Shown one piece after another: positions 1 through 6,849 of a stretch of 64,000 bases of DNA. The notes beneath the pieces are model-generated. The model did no database searches. It worked only from the letters and a program-made list of their open reading frames with translations, and had not been told where the DNA came from. The translations under genes and the position numbers were made by a program. The stretch lies in NCBI RefSeq assembly GCF_003012735.1, contig NZ_PXYI01000002.1, forward strand, positions 124,001 to 188,000. The letters are read 5' to 3'. The stretch comes from Allosphingosinicella deserti (GTDB lineage: Bacteria; Pseudomonadota; Alphaproteobacteria; Sphingomonadales; Sphingomonadaceae). How positions within the stretch are numbered: position 1 is the stretch's first letter; every line of letters begins with the position of its first letter.

Positions 1-1
1 G

Positions 2-214
2 GGCGGCTCCGGTGCGGCCTCCGCCTTCCTTCAGGCGGACCTCGTCGATCGCCTGCTGATCTACCGTGCACCGATCCTGATCGGAGACGGCAAACAGTCG
101 ATCGGCTACATCGGTCTCACCAGCATCGCAGAGGCGCACCGGCGATGGCGGCTGGCCGATTCGCGGATGCTTGGAATCGACCGACTGGAAGTCTACGAGC
201 GCGACAGACTCTAA
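2..214 (+). CDS. ribD: RibD C-terminal fragment (riboflavin reductase domain), partial
   Basis: This is the last 70 codons of a gene that begins before the window; frame 2 is open from base 2 to the TAA at 212-214. The peptide reads GGSGAASAFLQADLVDRLLIY and then APILIGDG, the typical end of the RibD reductase domain, where the glycine/serine stretch lies by the NADPH site and is followed by the Phe-Leu-x-x-Leu-Val-Asp helix. RibD deaminates and reduces the pyrimidine intermediate of riboflavin synthesis. Its position just before ribE, ribB and ribH on the same strand supports the call. The deaminase domain lies outside the window and cannot be checked. Confidence 0.85.
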   Translation, partial: GGSGAASAFLQADLVDRLLIYRAPILIGDGKQSIGYIGLTSIAEAHRRWRLADSRMLGIDRLEVYERDRL

Positions 215-314
215 CCATCCGTCCGCCCGCCTCCCGCACAGCATCCGGTTGCGTCTTCTACGCGCACCGGCGCGCCGCGGGGGAACGAAGCGGCCGGGCA
301 GTGATCGGAACAGC

Positions 315-917
315 ATGTTCACCGGAATCATCACCGACGTCGGACAGGTCCGCTCGGCCGAGCAGCGCGGCGATCTTCGCCTCGTCATCGGCTGCCGCTA
401 CGACATGGCCGGTGTCGATCTCGGCGCCTCCATTTCCTGTTCGGGCGTCTGCCTCACCGTCGTCGACAAGGGCGAGGACTGGTTCGCGGTGGATCTCTCC
501 GCCGAGACCCTTCGCCGCACCGCCGGGGGGCTTTGGCAGGAGGGCGCCCGCCTCAATCTGGAACGCTCGCTCCGCGTCGGGGACGAGCTCGGCGGTCATA
601 TCGTCACCGGCCATGTCGACGGCATCGGCACGATCGAGGGCGCGGCGGATGTCGGCGATTCGACCCGGCTGACGATCATCGCGCCCCCGGAGATCGAGCA
701 GTATATCGCCGCCAAGGGCTCCATCGCGCTCGACGGCGTGTCGCTGACCGTCAACGAGGTCGAGCCGATCAGCGACGGAGTCCGGTTCGCGATCAACATC
801 ATCCCGCACACGGCGCAGCAGACGACGCTGCACGCACTCGCACCGGGTCGCCCGGTCAATATCGAGATCGATATCCTCGCCCGCTATATCGGGCGCATGA
901 TGGAATTGAGGCGCTGA
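315..917 (+). CDS. ribE: Riboflavin synthase, alpha chain
   Basis: A 200-residue protein that dismutates two 6,7-dimethyl-8-ribityllumazine molecules to riboflavin, the last step of the pathway. It starts with the family signature MFTGII, which fixes the ATG at 315 although the frame is open further upstream. Two lumazine-binding repeats are visible, the first around residues 1-95 (SISCSGVCLTV at 39-49) and the second around 98-190 (SIALDGVSLTV at 136-146), joined by GHIVTGHVDG at 94-103. The length is normal for the family. It ends one base before the ribB start codon, so translation of the two is probably coupled. Confidence 0.95.
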   Translation: MFTGIITDVGQVRSAEQRGDLRLVIGCRYDMAGVDLGASISCSGVCLTVVDKGEDWFAVDLSAETLRRTAGGLWQEGARLNLERSLRVGDELGGHIVTGHVDGIGTIEGAADVGDSTRLTIIAPPEIEQYIAAKGSIALDGVSLTVNEVEPISDGVRFAINIIPHTAQQTTLHALAPGRPVNIEIDILARYIGRMMELRR

Positions 918-2024
918 ATGGAACGCGGTTTTCTCTCCTCGCCGGAGGAGCTGATCGACGAGGCCCGCAACGGCCGCATGTTCATCTTGGTCGATGACGA
1001 GGACAGGGAGAATGAGGGCGATCTCGTCATCCCCGCCCAGATGGCAACTCCGGATGCGATCAACTTCATGGCCAAGCATGGCCGCGGCCTGATCTGCCTC
1101 GCGCTGGCCAAGTCGCGCGTCGATCAGCTCGGGCTCGGCCTGATGAGCCGCCACAACGGCACCCGCCACGAAACCGCATTTACCACCTCGATCGAGGCCA
1201 AGGACGGGGTGACGACCGGGATCTCCGCCGCCGATCGGGCGCGGACCATCTCGGTGGCGATCGACGCCTCGAAGGGGCCGGAGCATATCGTCACGCCCGG
1301 CCATGTCTTTCCCCTGGTGGCTCGGGACGGCGGCGTGCTGATCCGTGCCGGCCACACCGAAGCCGCGGTCGATATCGCCCGGCTTGCCGGGCTCAATCCG
1401 TCCGGCGTGATCTGCGAGATCATGAAGGAAGACGGGACGATGGCTCGGATGGACGATCTCGTCGCCTTCGCCCAGCTTCACGGCCTCAAGGTCGGCACGA
1501 TCCGCGACCTCATCGCATACCGTCTGAAGAAGGACCATCTCGTCGAGCAGACCGCCGAAGCGGCGTTCGACAGCGACTGGGGCGGCCGCTGGACCGCGAA
1601 GTCGTTCCTCAACAAGGCACTGGGCACAGAGACCCTGGTGCTGATCAAGGGCCAGATCGATCCCTCCCGGCCGACCCTGGTTCGGATGCACCAGTTGAGC
1701 CTCTTCGAAGACGTGTTCGCAGAAGCGAACAGCCGCGGCGGGCTGCTGGCGGGCGCGATGCGAGCGATTGCGGAGGAAGGCTCCGGCGTGATCGTCGCCC
1801 TCACCCGTCAGGTTCCGATCTCGGCCCTGCTCAACGTCCGTTCGGGCAAGAGCGACGAGCGCGACATGGAGCAGTTGCGCGATTATGGCGGCGGCGCGCA
1901 GATCCTGTCGGCGCTCGGCATCCACGACATGGTACTCCTCACCAACACCCACCACACCCCGATCGCGCTCGAAGGCTATGGTCTCAAGATCGTCGGTGAG
2001 CGCCCGATTCCCCTGGAGAATTGA
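918..2024 (+). CDS. ribB: 3,4-dihydroxy-2-butanone 4-phosphate synthase with degenerate GTP cyclohydrolase II domain
   Basis: A 368-residue protein. Residues 1-205 form a complete DHBP synthase, which turns ribulose 5-phosphate into the four-carbon precursor of lumazine: DEDRENEGDL at 27-36, FTTSIEAKDGVTTGISA at 88-104, GHVFPL at 128-133 and RAGHTEA at 143-149 carry the acidic and histidine residues of that active site. Residues 210-368 resemble GTP cyclohydrolase II, but the zinc-binding GHCLTGDxxGSxRCDC-type motif is absent, so this half is unlikely to hydrolyse GTP. Degenerate second domains of this kind are known in alphaproteobacterial RibBA-like proteins. A separate ribA is then expected elsewhere in the genome. 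ribH follows immediately. Confidence 0.92.
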   Translation: MERGFLSSPEELIDEARNGRMFILVDDEDRENEGDLVIPAQMATPDAINFMAKHGRGLICLALAKSRVDQLGLGLMSRHNGTRHETAFTTSIEAKDGVTTGISAADRARTISVAIDASKGPEHIVTPGHVFPLVARDGGVLIRAGHTEAAVDIARLAGLNPSGVICEIMKEDGTMARMDDLVAFAQLHGLKVGTIRDLIAYRLKKDHLVEQTAEAAFDSDWGGRWTAKSFLNKALGTETLVLIKGQIDPSRPTLVRMHQLSLFEDVFAEANSRGGLLAGAMRAIAEEGSGVIVALTRQVPISALLNVRSGKSDERDMEQLRDYGGGAQILSALGIHDMVLLTNTHHTPIALEGYGLKIVGERPIPLEN

Positions 2025-2444
2025 ATGGCCCGCTTCCTCATCGTCGAAGCCCGCTTCTACGACCATCTCAACGACATGCTGCTCGACGGCGCCCGCACTG
2101 CGCTCGAGGATGCCGGGCACGGGCATGAGACCGTCACAGTCCCCGGTGCTTTGGAAGTGCCGGCGGCAATCGCGCTCGCGGCGGAGACCGGCCGCTATGA
2201 CGGATTCATCGCCCTGGGTGTCGTCATCCGCGGCGAGACCTACCATTTCGAAGTGGTTTCGAACGAAAGCGCCCGCGGGATCATGGCCCTGACCCTCGAC
2301 GGCCTTGCGATCGGCAACGGTATCCTCACCGTCGAGAACGAGGCCCAGGCCCTCGCCCGTGCCCGCCGCGCGGAGAAAGACAAAGGCGGCGAGGCAGCAA
2401 AGGCAGCCATCGCCATGCTCGGCCTCAAGGAACGTTTCGCCTGA
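2025..2444 (+). CDS. ribH: 6,7-dimethyl-8-ribityllumazine synthase
   Basis: A 139-residue lumazine synthase that condenses the RibB product with the pyrimidine from RibD/Rib[11 protein letters not shown] (39-48) and [21 protein letters not shown]-type residues at 65-85 are the family signature, with His74 at the position of the catalytic histidine. It starts directly after the ribB stop and is the last gene of the riboflavin run. The next gene lies on the other strand 25 bases away, so transcription converges here. Confidence 0.95.
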   Translation: MARFLIVEARFYDHLNDMLLDGARTALEDAGHGHETVTVPGALEVPAAIALAAETGRYDGFIALGVVIRGETYHFEVVSNESARGIMALTLDGLAIGNGILTVENEAQALARARRAEKDKGGEAAKAAIAMLGLKERFA

Positions 2445-2469
2445 AGGGGCGGGGTCGAGGATCTTTCTG

Positions 2470-3423
2470 CTAACGCCGCAGCCAATGCCGCGCCATGAAC
2501 CACGCGAGCACCCCGGCGCCGATCGCCACGCAAACTCCGACGACCCCCCAGAAGGCCCAGGGCGCTTCCGCGAACGGAATTCCCTTGACGTTCATGCCGA
2601 GCAGGCCGGTGACGAAGGTCAGCGGCAGGAAGATGAAAGCGACGATCGAGATGACGAGGGAGCGTGATTCCATGAGCTCGCCGCGCAGATCGGTAAGCTG
2701 CTCGTGCAGCAAGGCGGCGCGCTCGCGGACCGCCTCGAGTTCCTCGGTCATGCGCGCGAATCGGTCGGCGGCCTCGCGGATGTGGAGCCGATCCTCTTCG
2801 TCGAGCCAGTCCATGTCGAGACCGGCGAGGGTCTCGAGTGCGTCGCGATCAGGCGCGACGAACCTGCGGAACGCGATCGCTTCGGAGCGGATTCCGGCGA
2901 TCGTCGTGCGCAACCGGTAGACGTTGCCCGCCTCCATGCTGCTCTCGCAATCGTCCAGCTGGTCGCCGAGGTCCGCGACTTGCGGATCGAGCTGCTTCGA
3001 GATCGCGCGGGCGAAGGCGGCGACCAGATCACCCGGATCGAGAATCTTCCCCGCTTCCATCTGGGCGGTCACCTGCGGCGTGACGGCAAGCGGGTAGCGG
3101 GTGACGGAATTGACCTTTCCGTGCCGAGCCCAGAGTCGGATCGACACGAGCCGATCGGATCCGGCGCTTTCATCCGCCGCCGGACCGCGAAGATTGATCA
3201 GCGCGCCATCTTCGAAGCGGTCGCAGCGCGGCCGGGTTTCGGTCGCGACCAGCGCGTGCGCGGCGATATCGGGAATGCCTTGGCCACCGAGGATCGCCAG
3301 ATCCTCATCCGCGGTGCCTTCAAGGTGAATCCAGACGAAGCCGGGGCCCTCATAAGCGGCGGCGTCCTCGGGGGACAGCAGCCTGACGGCGCCGTCCGCA
3401 ACGAGGAGCGCCGCGCATGTCAT
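2470..3423 (-). CDS. CorA/ZntB-type divalent metal transporter
   Basis: A 317-residue member of the CorA family of inner-membrane metal channels. The N-terminal two thirds form a soluble alpha/beta and helical funnel (coiled-coil-like stretch around residues 195-255). Two membrane helices close the protein, and the signature GMNVKGIPF follows the first helix. The GMN plus glycine/isoleucine-proline pattern is closer to the zinc-exporting ZntB branch than to the YGMNF of magnesium CorA, but the ion cannot be settled from sequence. The ATG at 3423 overlaps the galU stop (ATGA), so it is read in the same transcript as galU. Confidence 0.85.
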   Translation of the reverse strand: MTCAALLVADGAVRLLSPEDAAAYEGPGFVWIHLEGTADEDLAILGGQGIPDIAAHALVATETRPRCDRFEDGALINLRGPAADESAGSDRLVSIRLWARHGKVNSVTRYPLAVTPQVTAQMEAGKILDPGDLVAAFARAISKQLDPQVADLGDQLDDCESSMEAGNVYRLRTTIAGIRSEAIAFRRFVAPDRDALETLAGLDMDWLDEEDRLHIREAADRFARMTEELEAVRERAALLHEQLTDLRGELMESRSLVISIVAFIFLPLTFVTGLLGMNVKGIPFAEAPWAFWGVVGVCVAIGAGVLAWFMARHWLRR

Positions 3424-4280
3424 GCTCGTCCGGCGAGATAATCGCGGATCGCCGGGCCGACGTCGTCGCGCCGCAGAGAAAGCGCGATATTCGCCTTCAC
3501 GAAGCCGATCTTGTCGCCGCAATCGTGGCGCTCGGCGTCGACGGTGACGCCGTGGAAGGGCTGGCTGCCGATCAGCTTGGCCATCGCGTCGGTCAACTGG
3601 ATTTCGCCGCCGGCGCCCTTTTCCTTGGCTTCGAGGATCGCCATCACTTCGGGCTGAAGAATGTAGCGGCCGACGACACCGAGATTCGAAGGTGCTTCCT
3701 CGGGCTTGGGTTTCTCGACCAGGCCCTTCACTTCGGTGAGGTTGCCGTCGCGGCTGCCGGGGCTGAGAATCCCATAGCTCGCCGTTCTTTCGTGCGACAC
3801 CTCCTCGACGCAGACGATGTTGCCGCCGACCTTTTCGTAAGCCGCGACCATCTGAGCAAGGCAGCCGGGCTGCCCAACCATCAGATCGTCAGGCAGCAGA
3901 ACCGCAAAGGGCTCGTCGCCGACCAGGTGCCGCGCGCACCACACGGCGTGACCCAGGCCGAGCGGCTCCTGCTGGCGCACCGAAGCGATCGATCCGGGGA
4001 GAAGACGAGTCGAGTCGAGCACCTCCAGCGATTTGCCCCGCGACCGCATCGTCGCTTCGAGTTCGAACGCAATGTCGAATTGATCATCGAGCGCCGTCTT
4101 GTTGCGGCCGGTGACGAAGATCATCTCCTCGATCCCGGCCTCCAGCGCTTCCTCGACGGCATATTGGATGAGTGGCCGATCGACGACCGTGAGCATTTCC
4201 TTCGGCATCGCCTTCGTGGCCGGCAGGAAACGCGTGCCGAGCCCGGCGACCGGGAACACGGCCTTTCTGACTTTCTTCAT
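3420..4280 (-). CDS. galU: UTP-glucose-1-phosphate uridylyltransferase
   Basis: A 286-residue cytosolic enzyme that makes UDP-glucose from UTP and glucose 1-phosphate, feeding cell-surface polysaccharides. The N-terminal nucleotide-binding motif GLGTRFLPATKAMPKEM (13-29) is diagnostic of GalU-type pyrophosphorylases, and the family motif VEKPKPEEAPSNLGVVGRYI is present near residue 190. Length is standard. Its stop overlaps the start of the metal transporter gene. A short lipoprotein gene lies 24 bases upstream on the same strand. Confidence 0.95.
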   Translation of the reverse strand: MKKVRKAVFPVAGLGTRFLPATKAMPKEMLTVVDRPLIQYAVEEALEAGIEEMIFVTGRNKTALDDQFDIAFELEATMRSRGKSLEVLDSTRLLPGSIASVRQQEPLGLGHAVWCARHLVGDEPFAVLLPDDLMVGQPGCLAQMVAAYEKVGGNIVCVEEVSHERTASYGILSPGSRDGNLTEVKGLVEKPKPEEAPSNLGVVGRYILQPEVMAILEAKEKGAGGEIQLTDAMAKLIGSQPFHGVTVDAERHDCGDKIGFVKANIALSLRRDDVGPAIRDYLAGRA

Positions 4281-4304
4281 TCGAACTCCGTGATGGGCCG
4301 CGCC

Positions 4305-4538
4305 TTATCGGGGCGGCAGGTCGAAGGGATCGTCCTCACGCTCTTCGGATCGACGCAGCGTGTCCTCCTGCCGCACTGGCCGCGCCACGGTGGGCGGCGT
4401 GAGCATTTCCTCGGTGGTCGGAGCCCGGGCCGACTGCGCGGGCGCGACCGGCGCGCGCGTGCCGACGGCAGGCTGCAGCGGCTCCACCTGCCCGCAGGCG
4501 GCAAGCGGCAGCAAGCTCAGGAAAAGGGCGTGTCTCAT
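4305..4538 (-). CDS. Small hypothetical lipoprotein
   Basis: A 77-residue protein starting MRHALFLSLLPLAACGQ: a short hydrophobic signal followed by the lipobox LAAC, so it is probably a lipid-anchored periplasmic or outer-membrane protein. The rest is low in complexity, rich in proline, alanine and charged residues, with no recognisable domain. The ATG at 4538 was chosen because it begins the signal peptide. It lies 24 bases upstream of galU on the same strand and is divergent from the thioredoxin-like gene. Function unknown. Confidence 0.6.
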   Translation of the reverse strand: MRHALFLSLLPLAACGQVEPLQPAVGTRAPVAPAQSARAPTTEEMLTPPTVARPVRQEDTLRRSEEREDDPFDLPPR

Positions 4539-4638
4539 GGGCGAGGCATAAACCGGGAGGAGGGGAGGGTCGATTGAAAAAGCGTCGGACTGGGCGCACG
4601 TGGTTGCCCCCGGGCGCATCGGATCGTAACCGAACGCC

Positions 4639-5199
4639 ATGCACCGGTTTCTCCTTGTCCTGCTGATGATCGTCACCGCGTGCGAATCCGGCGAAGCACC
4701 CATGGATCAGCCGCGGAACGACACCTCCGGGACACTGCCCGGACCGGAATCCGCCGGCGGGCTCGGTGTCGATCGCAGTCGCGCGGGAACTCCGGCACCA
4801 GACGTCGAATTCGAGGATCCGGACGGGGATCCGGCGAGTGTCGCCGGTTTTCGTGGCAAACCGCTCTTGCTCAATCTGTGGGCGACCTGGTGCGCGCCCT
4901 GCATCAAGGAGCTGCCGACGCTCGACGCGCTAGCCGTCCGCGAAGGCGAGAGGCTGCAGGTGGTGACTTTGGCCGAGGACGAGCGCGACAAGGTGGAAGC
5001 GTTTCTCGCGGCGCGCAATTTCCGCAGCCTCGAAGCCTGGGTGGATCCGGAACTGACATCGATGACTGCGCTCGGAGTCGGGACTTTGCCGACGACGATC
5101 CTCTATGACGCGCAGGGGCGGGAGATCTGGCGTTTTACGGGCGATCAGGATTGGACCGGCAAGGACGCAGCGGCGCTGCTCGCCGAATCCAGGAAGTAG
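4639..5199 (+). CDS. TlpA-like thioredoxin-fold lipoprotein
   Basis: A 186-residue predicted periplasmic thiol-disulfide protein. An N-terminal lipoprotein signal (MHRFLLVLLMIVTACES) is followed by a flexible linker to about residue 50 and then a thioredoxin fold with the redox motif WATWCAPC and a cis-proline in GVGTLPTTI. This is the pattern of TlpA/ResA reductases that keep exported cysteines reduced, for example for cytochrome c assembly or for metal sites. No cytochrome biogenesis gene lies nearby, so the partner is unknown. It is transcribed divergently from the small lipoprotein and converges on dapD. Confidence 0.85.
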   Translation: MHRFLLVLLMIVTACESGEAPMDQPRNDTSGTLPGPESAGGLGVDRSRAGTPAPDVEFEDPDGDPASVAGFRGKPLLLNLWATWCAPCIKELPTLDALAVREGERLQVVTLAEDERDKVEAFLAARNFRSLEAWVDPELTSMTALGVGTLPTTILYDAQGREIWRFTGDQDWTGKDAAALLAESRK

Positions 5200-5225
5200 G
5201 GCCCTCCCTCGAAGCGGAAGGGCCT
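5198..5225. terminator. Candidate bidirectional terminator hairpin
   Basis: GGCCCT at 5200-5205 pairs with AGGGCC at 5219-5224, with extra CC/GG pairing inside. It sits between the convergent ends of the thioredoxin-like gene and dapD. There is no strong T tract on either side, so the assignment rests on the stem and on its position. Confidence 0.4.
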
Positions 5226-5244
5226 CACCGTCCGCGACCGTTGG

Positions 5245-6066
5245 TTAGTCGCGCAGCAACTCGTTGATGCTGGTCTTGGAGCGAGTCTGCGCATCGACGC
5301 GTTTGACGATCACGGCGCAGGCCAGGCTCGGTCCACCATTTTTCGACGGCAGCGTGCCGGGCACCACCACCGAATAAGCCGGCACGCGGCCGATGAACAC
5401 TTCGCCCGTTTCGCGGTCGACGATCTTGGTCGAGGCGCCGAGGAACACGCCCATCGACAGCACTGCGCCTTCCTCGACGATCACGCCTTCAGCGACCTCC
5501 GAGCGGGCGCCGATGAAGCAATTATCCTCGATAATCACCGGGCCCGCCTGGAGCGGCTCGAGCACGCCGCCGATGCCAGTACCGCCGGAAATGTGGACGT
5601 TCTTGCCGATCTGGGCGCAGCTGCCGACCGTCGCCCAGGTGTCGACCATCGTTCCTTCATCGACATAGGCGCCGATATTGACGAAGCTCGGCATCAGCAC
5701 CGCGCCCTTGCCGATGAAGGCACCGCGGCGGACGACCGCACCCGGTACGGCGCGGAAGCCGGCAGCCGTGAACTCCGTTGCGCCCATGGCTGCGAACTTG
5801 GACGGCACCTTGTCCCACCAAGACGCACCGCCGGGGGCGCCGGATATCGTCTCCATTGGCGTCAGGCGGAAGGAAAGCAGCACCGCCTTCTTCAGCCATT
5901 GATTGACCGTCCAGCCATCCGCCCGCTTCTCTGCGACGCGCGCTTCACCCGTGTCGAGCGCCGCGAGCGCCGCCTCGACGGCGTCTCGGACCTCGCTGTC
6001 GCCGGCGCCGAGCGTCTCGCGCCGCTGCCAGGCGTCCTCGATCGTCTGCTGAAGGGCGTCGGTCAT
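5245..6066 (-). CDS. dapD: 2,3,4,5-tetrahydropyridine-2,6-dicarboxylate N-succinyltransferase
   Basis: A 273-residue enzyme of the succinylase branch of lysine and diaminopimelate synthesis; it transfers succinate from succinyl-CoA to tetrahydrodipicolinate. An N-terminal helical domain (residues 1-100, including the [13 protein letters not shown] start) precedes a left-handed parallel beta-helix of hexapeptide repeats ([21 protein letters not shown] and onwards), then the conserved tail with [19 protein letters not shown]. Length is typical. The ATG at 6066 overlaps the stop of the upstream phosphatase gene (ATGA). Confidence 0.95.
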   Translation of the reverse strand: MTDALQQTIEDAWQRRETLGAGDSEVRDAVEAALAALDTGEARVAEKRADGWTVNQWLKKAVLLSFRLTPMETISGAPGGASWWDKVPSKFAAMGATEFTAAGFRAVPGAVVRRGAFIGKGAVLMPSFVNIGAYVDEGTMVDTWATVGSCAQIGKNVHISGGTGIGGVLEPLQAGPVIIEDNCFIGARSEVAEGVIVEEGAVLSMGVFLGASTKIVDRETGEVFIGRVPAYSVVVPGTLPSKNGGPSLACAVIVKRVDAQTRSKTSINELLRD

Positions 6067-6737
6067 GAATGTTCCTCTTTCACGATGTCGGTAAGCCAGT
6101 CGCCGATATCGGCGGTTCGGAAATCGATAAAGGCCGGATCCGCGTCGCGGCCGGCCTGCTCGGAGCCGTTGTCGACCCAGACGGTGGTCATGCCCAGCGC
6201 CTTGGCCGGGATCAGGTTGCGTGCCATGTCCTCGACGAACAGGGCCCGCACGGGATCGATGTCGAAACGGGCGCACAGCGCCGCATAGGCGCGGGGATCG
6301 GGCTTCGGCACATAGCCCATCGCATGGATGTCGTGGAGGCCGTCAAACGCATTGGCGAGCCCCAGTTTATCGAGCACCCGGCTGGCATAGGCATCGTCGC
6401 CGTTGGTGAACACGAACTTGCGTCCGGGCAGGCGGTCGAGCGCCTCGACCACCCGCGGATCCGCTGAGATGCGGGCGAGATCGATGTCATGGACGTAGTC
6501 CAGGAAAGTACGCGGATCGGTGCCGTGGGTTTTCATCAGCCCGGCAAGGGTGGTGCCGTGCTCGTGGAAATAGCCTTTCTGAATGCGTCGCGCCTGTTCG
6601 GCGTCGCAGCCGACGAGTTCCTGAATGAAGGCGCCCATGCGGATGTCGATCAGATCGAACAGGTTCGCCGAGGCGGGGTACAGGCTGTTGTCGAGATCGA
6701 AGATCCAGCAATCGATATGGCGGAGAACGGGCAGCAT
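6063..6737 (-). CDS. HAD-family pyrimidine 5'-nucleotidase
   Basis: A 224-residue haloacid-dehalogenase-type phosphatase. Motif I is FDLDNSLYP near residues 14-22, motif II is FTNGDD, and motif III/IV lies around KPDPRAY and FVEDMARNL. This matches the SDT1/YjjG-like pyrimidine 5'-nucleotidase group. It is translationally coupled to dapD by a 4-base overlap; nearness to dapD does not by itself give a role in lysine synthesis. The substrate is inferred from family resemblance only. Confidence 0.82.
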   Translation of the reverse strand: MLPVLRHIDCWIFDLDNSLYPASANLFDLIDIRMGAFIQELVGCDAEQARRIQKGYFHEHGTTLAGLMKTHGTDPRTFLDYVHDIDLARISADPRVVEALDRLPGRKFVFTNGDDAYASRVLDKLGLANAFDGLHDIHAMGYVPKPDPRAYAALCARFDIDPVRALFVEDMARNLIPAKALGMTTVWVDNGSEQAGRDADPAFIDFRTADIGDWLTDIVKEEHS

Positions 6738-6790
6738 CGCGCGGCCCTACATCAGGGACGCGTCTTCATCAAAATGAAAGCCCTCCCGCG

Positions 6791-6815
6791 TTAGAAGATG
6801 GTTAGGAATTTCTAA
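6791..6815. promoter_or_regulatory. AT-rich inverted repeat upstream of the autotransporter gene
   Basis: TTAGAA at 6791-6796 is mirrored by TTCTAA at 6810-6815, and 6802-6815 is itself a nearly perfect palindrome (TTAGGAATTTCTAA). It stands out as AT-rich in a GC-rich intergenic space of 112 bases and lies 35 bases before the gene at 6850. It may be a promoter or operator; no matching regulator is identified. Confidence 0.3.
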
Positions 6816-6849
6816 AGTTTACGAGCACTTAGCGCCCGAGGAGCGGCCG

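Noticed and set aside
258-2246. Long open frame (662 codons) antisense to ribE-ribB-ribH
   Set aside because: It is a by-product of high GC at codon third positions; the product has no recognisable domain and the plus-strand genes are certain.
2025-2444. FMN riboswitch near the riboflavin genes
   Set aside because: No conserved RFN element pattern was seen in the 100 bases before ribE or elsewhere in the riboflavin run; the operon start is outside the window.
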